Below the pieces are notes generated by a model. The model had not been told where the DNA came from. It saw only the letters and a list, made by a program, of their open reading frames with translations, and searched no databases. From assembly GCA_039000515.1 (NCBI GenBank), contig JBCFYV010011135.1, forward strand, positions 28,283,491 to 28,347,490: 64,000 nucleotides of DNA, in the 5' to 3' direction. Within the stretch, counting starts at the first letter, position 1. The number at the start of each line of letters is the position of its first letter. Source of the stretch: Timema cristinae (lineage: Eukaryota > Arthropoda > Insecta > Phasmatodea > Timematidae). This document shows, piece by piece, positions 55,440 to 64,000 of the stretch. The position numbers and the translations under genes were made by a program.

Positions 55440-55915
55440 TATTTATAAAATAACATGTCCTGACTGACTGACTGATTCATCATCGCCGAGCGCAAACTAT
55501 CAAGGCTACAAGCATGAAATTCGGACTGTATATTCATTTTGTTATGTAGGCACCCACTAAGAAAGGATTTTAGAAAATTCCACCCCAAAGGGGTCAAAAT
55601 AGGGGATGATAATATGTATGATAATATGTATGAAAGTCCGTCATTTTGAAAGTTACATAAACAAAATTTTGTATTTCGGTTATTGACGTAAACAAATAAA
55701 TACGTGTTTCAGGAATTTTGGAAATTTTATTTAATAAGGGATGAAAAAAGGGGGTGAAAGTTTGTATCGGACTTGCATTATTTTTGATGTGAGGTCAAGT
55801 TATGTTCATCAACGTAACGTAATATTTTAAATTAATCTGTAAATACATATGTATATTTTCGTATTTGTATATAATCAACTTCCACGCGAGCAAAGCCGCG
55901 GGTAACAGCTATCTA
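55440..55915. repeat. Dispersed non-autonomous element, arthropod type
   Basis: ACTGACTGACTGATTCATCA, CCACCCCAAAGGGGTC, and end CGAGCAAAGCCGCGGGTAAC. I recall such text as abundant in insects; possibly Helitron-like but unproven. Confidence 0.45.
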
Positions 55916-56270
55916 GTTATACTATAAAGCCACACGGCTGACTCATTCACTCACTGACATTAATGTTTACCCACTTACAGATGAGATAGAAACTTGAAAT
56001 TTGGCAAACTTATAGCGTCTAGCCTGTAACCAACGGGACAGTTCCCAAAAAGTTAAAAATTTAATTTTTTAACCCCCGAAAAAAAATTCAAAATGTCGGA
56101 GCAACTTTAAAGTCGGTACGGACCTTTCTTTGGAGTTCTCTTGTGGCTAAACGGTAAGACCTATATAAAAAAAATCGGCTCTTGAATTACATTAGTTTAC
56201 ATCCACTTGCAAAGAAAACTCACCGGGGGTTTGGGGGCGGAGCCCCCAGCGACCAAAGTAAGTATTATAT
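55916..56270. repeat. Second dispersed element of similar type
   Basis: CTATAAAGCCACACGGCTGA, GAAACTTGAAATTTGGCAAA and GGGGGCGGAGCCCCC hairpin at its right end. 3810-3960 resembles its middle. Confidence 0.45.
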
Positions 56271-56274
56271 ATAT

Positions 56275-56516
56275 TTAAGAACCGCGTCTTACTACCCGTT
56301 CGGGTTATAAGTTTATGTGCTAATTACGCTAATTGTTTTAGTAACTAGAAAGGCTATAATCATATGAAGTGTTACCCGAATTTGTCTTGAGGGAGAGTGG
56401 AAAAAACCAACCCTCAGTACACCCGACCCAGATTCGAACCTCGATCTCCCCGTCATCGGAGGTCTATTCTTTTACGAAAGTAGCGCGTTATATAACGCGG
56501 CCACCGAAACGGGGCT
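56275..56516 (-). repeat. SINE type A2 copy
   Basis: ACCGCGTCTTACTACCCGTT at left, GATTCGAACCTCGATCTCCC, GGCCACCGAAACGGGG at right. Confidence 0.88.
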
Positions 56517-57010
56517 CTGCCTTAGTTACCATATAAAAAGAAATGAAATAACTTCTAAAGCCATTTAATAGTCATAAATGTTGCCTTCTGCTACGGTGGT
56601 TATGAAACTGCACCACTCACCCTAAAGATAATTTCTGTGTGCGCCACTGTCTCTTCAGTCAAGGAGCGAACATTGAAATGAAGTGGATTTAGAAACTGTA
56701 AAAACACACACACGCACAAATTCTCAACTAAAATATCCCTTCTAAACACACACATGATTAAAACGAGGCATTACTTTTGTCTCACTAATTAATATAATGA
56801 TGCCCTGCGGTTTCTCAGATACTTTTTTTTTTTTTTTCACCATTTCGAGAAACGTAATTAAATGTTTTGAAGTCTCAAAATGAGCTCGTTTCTGGTCGTT
56901 GAACTAATCAAACGACCAATTTTTCCGTGCAAACAGTCTGGAAGTCTACTCGTAACTTGGTGGGTAAACTTAACCACAGTACGTTAAAGACTCGCTTTAA
57001 ATCGGCTTGG
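56517..57010. other. Gene-free stretch
   Basis: Poly-T at 56822-56837. Nothing identified. Confidence 0.35.
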
Positions 57011-57012
57011 TC

Positions 57013-57308
57013 GGTGACCTGGCGGTCTAGGGGGGTAAGGTGTCCAGACTTCTGTGCTAGGGTCCGGGGTTCAATCCTCGGTCCCGGCACAGATTTATCT
57101 GATTACCAAACCCTTCCTTCACCTCTGACAAGACGTGTATTAATCACAACTTGTGAATGTGTGGAATACCAGGCCTCCACCGTGGTTCGGATCCCACGTT
57201 AAACTGTAGGTCCTTCATTTCATCTCACAATCACCCTCCCATTACACATTATCGTAAGTGCGTGTAACCCGAACGGGTAGTAAGACGCGGTGTTAATAAT
57301 AATAATAA
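57013..57308 (+). repeat. SINE type B, copy 6
   Basis: GGTGACCTGGCGGTCTAGGG head, GGGGTTCAATCCTCGG, tail CCCGAACGGGTAGTAAGACG. Near-consensus. CGGCTTGGT precedes it and recurs just after its tail (57308), a likely target duplication. Confidence 0.93.
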
Positions 57309-57413
57309 ATCGGCTTGGTGACACATGAAGAAAAACCCAAAAATGTTGGTTGATGGGGGGAGGGGGGGGGGGAGGGAGAAGAGAGATGAAATAGATAGTG
57401 ATCAGTTATCTTC

Positions 57414-57525
57414 TTAAAGTGAGACGGTGAAGGCTAAGAGTTAGGGGCAGTATATTTTTTTTTTGCAATTGTTATAGCAACAAATTTTTTTTTTCTGCAC
57501 AAAATAGATAAAATATTTTAATCTT
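57414..57525. repeat. Half copy of the foldback element
   Basis: GGGGCAGTATATTTTTTTTT, TATAGCAACAAATTTTTTTT and AAAATAGATAAAATATTT match the left arms at 40.8 and 47.5 kb. Confidence 0.5.
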
Positions 57526-57527
57526 TA

Positions 57528-57747
57528 TCACCGCGTCTTACTATCCGTTCTGGTTATAAGTGTATGTGCAAATTACGCTGTGTTAAGGATGAGTAAGGTT
57601 GAATTAAAAGGAAGTGTACACGTATTTGCATGGAGAGAGAGTGGGGAAACCACCCGACTGGACTCGGACCATGATCTTCTTCCGTCATCGGCAGTCTTAT
57701 CTATTACAAAATAAACGCTTTAGACCATGTGGCCACAGAAGCGGGTT
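57528..57747 (-). repeat. SINE type A2 copy
   Basis: TCACCGCGTCTTACTATCCG at left, TGTGGCCACAGAAGCGGG at right. Confidence 0.85.
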
Positions 57748-57784
57748 TCTTCAAAATGGTGATAAGCAACAGTTCATGAAACCC

Positions 57785-58045
57785 GTTTAGATGGCCACGT
57801 GGTCTAACGCGCTACTCTCGCAGTAGACTAGACTGCCGATGACGCGAAGATCGAGTTTCGAATCTGTCAGGTGTACTGAGGGTAGTTTTTTTCCTAAATG
57901 GTTTTTCCACTCTCCCTATACACAAATGCTGGTGCACTTTTTATAAATATAGCCTTACTAATCCCTAAGACCATTAACATAATTATTACGTATGGTAACT
58001 GTTTAACCCGAACGGTTAGTAAGACGTGATGCTAAAACAATATAT
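57785..58045 (+). repeat. SINE type A2 copy, head-to-head with the previous
   Basis: CCGTTTAGATGGCCACGTGG, GTCTAACGCGCTACTCTCGC, tail CCCGAACGGTTAGTAAGACG. Confidence 0.88.
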
Positions 58046-58069
58046 AAAAAATTGGAATGATTTTTTTTC

Positions 58070-58245
58070 ACTCACTGCTTCTTACTACCTTTTTTGGATT
58101 TTACGAATTTAAATTACGTTAATAGGTTAAGGATCATTAAGGTAGTAAAATGAGGAAATGTACCAGTATTCCCATGTAGGTAAAGTTAAAAATGCTCCTA
58201 CTCTAATACTCGACCTGAATATGAAACCCCCATCTCCCGATTGAT
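58070..58245 (-). repeat. Degenerate SINE type A copy
   Basis: TCACTGCTTCTTACTACCTT and GAGGAAATGTACCAGTATTC. Confidence 0.5.
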
Positions 58246-58579
58246 TAATTAATTAATTAATCATTAATGAGCTAGAAAGTTCACGTGTCCAAACATGTGG
58301 GTCAACAAAGTTATAGCAATTATTACTCTAACAATATAAATACATTTTTTTATTTGAAGCTATGGTATCAACAAATCATTTTGACAATCAACGTAAATGT
58401 AAACTGATTAAATGTTGTGTTTTAACTCTAAATATAATTCAAATTTATTAGGCCTGCCTAAAATTGCATCCAATATTACTCCATGTAAACATTTTGTCAA
58501 AGTTTTAAAACTATAATTGTAATCGCTATAATAAAACAACGCGGTAGGTATTTAAATCAAAGAAGAGATCATCATAAAA

Positions 58580-58875
58580 ACAAACTCCAAGGATTATCTC
58601 AACGAGACCTTTCAATCGGAAAAATCTTTGATAGTAAACAAATATATTCCAAGGACTGTCTATCAAGCATTAGCTTATCAAACACATTCCAAGGCTTGTA
58701 AATTTTTTCAATCGTAATCAAACATTCTAAGGACTATTAGCAACAAAAGTTTTATCGATAACAAATATATTTCAAGGATCATATATAAAAAAAATGTTTT
58801 AGAACAATAATCATTCCAAGGACAGTATATATTTTTTATCATAAACATTTTCCAAGGATTGTCTATCAAACGAAG
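58580..58875 (+). repeat. Degenerate 40-50-bp repeat with TTCCAAGGA core, seven units
   Basis: TCCAAGGA or close variants near 58585, 58645, 58689, 58727, 58769, 58814 and 58850, several followed by CTGTCTATCAA. Lies directly upstream of the 80-aa ORF. Confidence 0.65.
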
Positions 58876-58903
58876 TTTTTGTTGTTGTTAATCACTGACA
58901 AAG

Positions 58904-59146
58904 ATGAGCGATCGATTGAAGACCTTGATTGGTAGAATCGACCAACTGCAAGAGGAGATATGTATGATTAACACAATGTCCAAGAGGTTGGGCTCGATGA
59001 AGGAATTTCTTGAGAGAAGGAACTCGTCGATGAACGAGAAGATAAAGGCCATTGAAAGGCAGAAAGGGCTACTGGAGCAGAAGAAAGTGATGCTGGCGTT
59101 GGCCAGAGAAATAAAGCTAATTAAGGAAAGAAGCATCGGATTGTGA
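58904..59146 (+). CDS. Intact 80-aa coiled-coil ORF, unknown protein
   Basis: Complete ORF starting MSDRLKTLIGRIDQLQEEI and ending LIKERSIGL and TGA. Regular hydrophobic spacing and many Lys/Glu/Arg residues over residues 4-75 indicate one long amphipathic, coiled-coil helix. Codon choice (AAG, GAG, CTG, TTG) is richer in G+C than the AT-rich flanks, as in a real coding region. An AATAAA-type signal is at 59167. A degenerate 40-50-bp repeat (58580-58875) lies directly upstream. I recognise no family. It could be a small gene, a last exon, or a fragment of a mobile-element or viral protein. Confidence 0.45.
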   Translation: MSDRLKTLIGRIDQLQEEICMINTMSKRLGSMKEFLERRNSSMNEKIKAIERQKGLLEQKKVMLALAREIKLIKERSIGL

Positions 59147-59179
59147 TATAAAAGACTAACGGAGAAATAAAAATAAGCC

Positions 59180-60090
<911 letters not shown>

Positions 60091-60339
60091 AACGGCTTAA
60101 TCATAAGGATCATGGAAAGCTGAGTAGGTTAGATAAAATGCAGCCACACTAGCGTTGAGTAGGGATGGGAGGATGATATTAAATAATTATTTTTTAATAT
60201 TTTAAAGGTATAGGTGGAAAATATAATTAAATTCAAATTGAGTTAATGCTGCCATCTGTTAGACATTCATGATACCTTTCTTATTAACTTTATATATGGT
60301 TAAAAGAGGTTTCTGTTATATTTAAATTAATTAAAAAAT

Positions 60340-60920
60340 GTGTTTCCTGGGTTTCTGGTGAGGTTTGAGATATAAAAGTGTTTCCTGGGTTTCAGGTTAG
60401 GTTTGAAATATAAAAGTGTTTCCTGGGTTTATTGTGAGGTTTGAGATATAAAAGCGTTTCTTGGGTTTCTTGTGAGGTTTGAAATATTAAAGTGTTTCCT
60501 GGGTTTCTTGTGAGGTTTGAGATATAAAAGCGTTTCCTGGGGTTCTTGTGAGGTTTGAGATATAAAAGTGTTTCCTGGGTTTCTTGTGAGGTTTGAGATA
60601 TAAAAGTGTTTCCTGGGTTTCTTATGAGGTTTGAGATATAAAAGTGTTTCCTAGGTTTATTGTGAGGTTTGAGATATAAAAGCGTTTCCTGGGGTTCTTG
60701 TGAGGTTTGAGATATAAAAGTGTTTCCTGGGTTTCTTATGAGGTTTGAGATATAAAAGTGTTTCCTGGGTTTATTGTGAGGTTTGAGATATAAAAGTGTT
60801 TCCTGGGGTTCTTGTGAGGTTTTAGATATAAAAGTGTTTCTTGGGTTTCTTGTGAGATTTGAGGTATAAAAGTGTTTCCTGGGTTTCTTGTGAGGTTTGA
60901 GGTATAAAAGTGTTTCCTGG
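60340..60920. repeat. 38-bp minisatellite, about 15 copies
   Basis: Unit GTGTTTCCTGGGTTTCTTGT, then GAGGTTTGAGATATAAAA. Copies differ by point changes. Ends at a perfect hairpin (60919-60954). Confidence 0.93.
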
Positions 60921-60954
60921 AAACTGGGTGAAATGTATCTTTCACCCAGTTTCC
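60919..60954. repeat. Perfect 15-bp-stem hairpin at the minisatellite edge
   Basis: GGAAACTGGGTGAAA, six-base loop, TTTCACCCAGTTTCC. Confidence 0.9.
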
Positions 60955-60987
60955 CTTGTATTCTTTATTTGGAAAACACATTCTCAA

Positions 60988-61070
60988 ATGATTCCGGCCA
61001 AGATTCGAACCTCAACCACACCGTCACTTGAAGTCCTTTCTTTTGCGAGTCTGTCGTCTTAGACCGTGGG
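60988..61070 (-). repeat. SINE type A2 head fragment
   Basis: CAAGATTCGAACCTCAACCA and TCTTTTGCGAGTCTGTCGTC. Confidence 0.5.
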
Positions 61071-61834
61071 GACCACTGGTACATGCTCCATGTTCTAGAA
61101 CTACAATACAAACCAGATGTTACAAACTAGGAAACTTTTCCTTCTCCCTGGAATCTGATGATAGGGTACAAAGTTTAATCGTCCGCTTGACAGCCATAAA
61201 GATTTTAAATTGCCCTTCTTACCTCCCCCCCTCCCCCTCACCCTTGAGTTTATCAGTGTTCTCAAATCCTTCCTTCTTACCTCTTTTTTTTTATTCCTTC
61301 ATACCTTTCTCTACCTTACAAAATAAAAGTTTAAATTTTTCTCAGTTTATGAGTAACAAAAAGTTTTAAAGTGTTTTCCGAAACTTATTATTTTTCTCCC
61401 TAATGTAAAAAAAAAAAGCAGGAATATTTTTCGTGTGTAGTCATACAGAATTGGAAAAAAGGAGAAAATATGGCCCCGTCTTAATACTCATTGACGTGTT
61501 AGGCCTGGTTCAAATTGGTGAGGAATTTATTATTAATAATTTGGTCGACGTCCAATGTGCCAAAAGCCCCCCCCCCCTCACCTATTTTTTTTTATTCTAC
61601 CGCATACTAGTACACTTTCGGGATAGAAGTATACATTGATCATGTTAATTAAAAGGGATTATGAATGTATAATTTTAGAAGAAATGCACCCGAATATGTG
61701 GGTAGGGAGAGTGGGAAAAAAATCTAATTAAACTACTGTACCCTTCCTGCATCCTTAGGGAGAGGACGTGTAAAATTACAACATTAAAAACAAACAAGAA
61801 CATTTCATAGTGTCAGAGTGACCCATATGAACAA

Positions 61835-61871
<37 letters not shown>

Positions 61872-62890
61872 GTGAACTGTATCCAGTGGGTCGCTTCACA
61901 TATAAATCTAAAAAAAGAAAGAATGATCATCAAACAGCAGGAGGTAATTTGTTAATTGCACAACATCGGTAATTGTTTTGGGCGGGACGAAACATAAAAA
62001 GATAAATCAGAGGTGAAAGATTTCATTGTAATTTATTAAAATGAAGGAATATAGTAGTTTTAAACAATACAACATATGTTTCAAAAGTCTTCTTAGTATC
62101 TTCAATACTATGATGTGTCAAAAAATATTTACTCGCTATATAAATAATAATAATAATAATTACTGTTTTCATAGAGAACAAAACTTATCCATCCCATGTA
62201 TGTAATACAGTCCGAATGCTTTTAATAATTCTCAAAAGGTACTATTCAGAAATATTCATTCAAAATAGCTAATATACAAACATCAGATTCTCGTTTTAAT
62301 CTCTATGATCCAAAAGCTATAATTTTAAACATAAATAATAAGTATTTCAATACTTTAAAACTCATAATAAAGAAAATCAAAAGGATATACTATCAAATAA
62401 AAGATTGCATCAACAACCCAGATTACCTAATAAATGATGATATATATATATCAATCTATCCCATTTAACCAGGAATTCAAGTAAATACAAAGCGACCAAT
62501 AAATTCTCATATTTAATGGTCTAGCCAAACTTAAAGTATTAAATATTTGACCATTAAGGAACAATTTATTAAAACGAAGTTTCTTTCAATATTAATAGAA
62601 TTATGCCATAAGAGCCAACATATTCTTTTTTTTAACGCGTATATTCATACGTCATCAGGTATGTTTTTATAACTGGTAAAGTCCAAGAATATTCAGAATA
62701 TTCAATGTTGAATTATTTACAAGAGGTAAATGAAAGATTGATATCCATTAGCTATCAATAACACATCTAATTTATCAAATGGCATTTTGAAAAATTAATA
62801 TTTAAAGTTATTTTGAACGAAAATATAAGAGAATCAAATAGCGGAAGCTATTATTTATGCTTTTTATTGAGGAATTCTCCGTCTAGATTT
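61071..62890. other. AT-rich gene-free stretch with a (TA)n run at 61836-61870
   Basis: Short ORFs at 61028-61639 lack any protein signature. A SINE-like scrap lies at 61685-61725. Nothing else. Confidence 0.4.
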
Positions 62891-62892
62891 CA

Positions 62893-63157
62893 TATGCTGA
62901 AAATTGAAAAATGACTCCTGAACATGGGAATCGAACCCGGGACCTTTGGCTTAGTACGCCAATGGTCTAACCACTGAGCTATCCAGGAATCGTCCCGTGC
63001 CCAGGGTCATCAAAGACTCTGCCTTAAATTATGAGTGAAGAATGACCCTGGACACGGTACGATTTCTGGATAGCTCAGTGGTTAGAGCATTAGCGTACAA
63101 AGCCAAAGGTCCCGGGTTCAATTCCCATGTTCAGGAGTCATTTTTCAATTTTCAGAA
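62893..63157. repeat. Head-to-head inverted pair of tRNA-derived SINE type D
   Basis: Arms from AAAATTGAAAAATGACTCCT (62898) to its inverse near 63155. Each arm carries a tRNA-like head: GATAGCTCAGTGGTTAGAGC and B box GGTTCAATTCCC (+), and the same reversed. The short centre holds ATGACCCTGG and its inverse CCAGGGTCAT. Confidence 0.88.
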
Positions 63158-63479
63158 GAAGAAAATATTAAAGCTTTAGAAAAGTTCGATTCTTAAATCT
63201 AAAGGAGTCCATATAATGAAAATTAAATATATTAATATTTGAAGCAATGTCCAGAAGATTAAAAAAAAAAAAAGTTCAATTTATTTTTAGCGATGATTAA
63301 TTTTGAAACTAAAGTTTAAATGTTTTTATAAATATATTTGTCGAAACAATAATTTTGATTAGTCAGCTCAGGCCGAAATATAATTTTGAAAGTCTTAAAT
63401 TTTCCTGGACAAGAAGTGTCCTCGGTGAGAATCCAAACGAAAGTAAAGTACAAGGGAAAAATCATCAGTTTATATTCAC

Positions 63480-63910
63480 TCCGCAGCCCAGCTTGAAACG
63501 TAACAGAAAGGATAAAAGGGAGGGTTGACGCGCCATGGTAGTTCTATTTATTCTGGAAGCCCATTCTAGGTCGACCCAGAATATTCTGGACTAAAGTAGT
63601 ACTTTCGAGGCGTGTCAAGGGACGAGCTTGGAACTAGCTCCGTGTCCCAGCAACTTGTTCAGTCGGCAGGGCTAGTTGATATGGCTCAGACGTGTTCTAT
63701 TTCGCTGGTTATCACGTTGTAGTTTAGGTTATATGGAGCGGAATATTTGTTCAAATGCTGGAAGAGGTGAGTAATATTAACCACAGTTAAATGATTTATA
63801 TATAGTATTTATGTTCTTATCTCTTGTAACGTCAACGAGGTTATAATATATATATAATATTTATGTTATTGTCTCTGGTAACTTCGGCGAGGTTACAAAT
63901 CTCCCCCCCC
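63480..63910 (+). other. GC-richer segment, possible LTR or promoter with a short exon
   Basis: GGATAAAAGGG (TATA-like) near 63507. A possible first exon at 63732-63767 (MERNICSNAGR, then donor GTGAGT). An imperfect duplication holding TCT(T/G)GTAAC and CGAGGTTA(T/C)AA at 63815-63898 follows. Poly-C comes after. Too little sequence to the right to decide. Confidence 0.25.
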
Positions 63911-64000
63911 CCCTTGGTCCGCGAGAAGTGGGGGCGGGGGAGGGGGCAAGTGGTCGATCTTCAGGATGCTGAAAGGCCCCAGATAGACTAGTCTTCTGGA

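Noticed and set aside
60736..60987. Minus-strand ORF with NPGNTFI repeats
   Set aside because: Translation of the 38-bp minisatellite.
61028..61639. ORFs of 113 and 68 codons
   Set aside because: Low-complexity CT-rich and AT-rich translation without any family feature.

Overview
The window is nuclear DNA of an animal, most probably an arthropod. It is AT-rich, its genes are split by GT-AG introns, and it is crowded with tRNA-derived SINEs, MITEs, foldback elements and minisatellites. Several repeats are of kinds common in arthropod genomes. I cannot name the species. Four protein genes are well supported; nearly everything else is mobile-element or tandem-repeat DNA.

Layout. 1-6.6 kb is AT-rich and gene-free, with a pogo/Tigger-type MITE and a broken pogo-type transposase. 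6.7-8.4 kb (+) is an intact single-exon ankyrin-repeat/SOCS-box gene resembling ASB3. It is followed by AATAAA and a genomic A-tract, as in a retrogene. 12.7-31.0 kb (-) is UBC9/UBE2I, the SUMO-conjugating E2: four common exons plus two alternative last exons 7.4 kb apart. Each last exon has its own splice acceptor and stop and encodes a different 21-residue C-terminus. 34.4-42.3 kb (+) is RNPS1, with six coding exons found and the first not found. 45.9-49.3 kb (-) is SIRT4, two exons that are conserved but broken by three single-base indels. 50.1 kb onward (+) may hold exons of an unidentified gene divergent from SIRT4. 58.9-59.1 kb (+) is an intact 80-aa coiled-coil ORF with no recognised family.

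Mobile DNA. About 22 copies of one tRNA-derived SINE (two head types) and six copies of a second SINE with a different tRNA head share the same 3' tail. Other SINE heads are also present. TIR elements with visible target duplications include a hAT-type MITE (8-bp duplication), three copies of a TA-flanked MITE and a TGTATCC-ended family. Two LTR-like insertions, one of 1304 bp with a 4-bp duplication, sit inside older SINE copies. Six large minisatellites occur; one fills most of UBC9 intron 2 and two lie in an RNPS1 intron.

Gene relationships. UBC9 (SUMO conjugation), RNPS1 (splicing and exon-junction complex), SIRT4 (mitochondrial NAD-dependent acylase) and ASB3-like (predicted CRL5 substrate receptor) are independent housekeeping or regulatory genes, not a pathway. 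UBC9 and RNPS1 are divergent, as may be SIRT4 and the candidate gene beside it. The most interesting observation is the paired, apparently selected, alternative terminal exons of UBC9.
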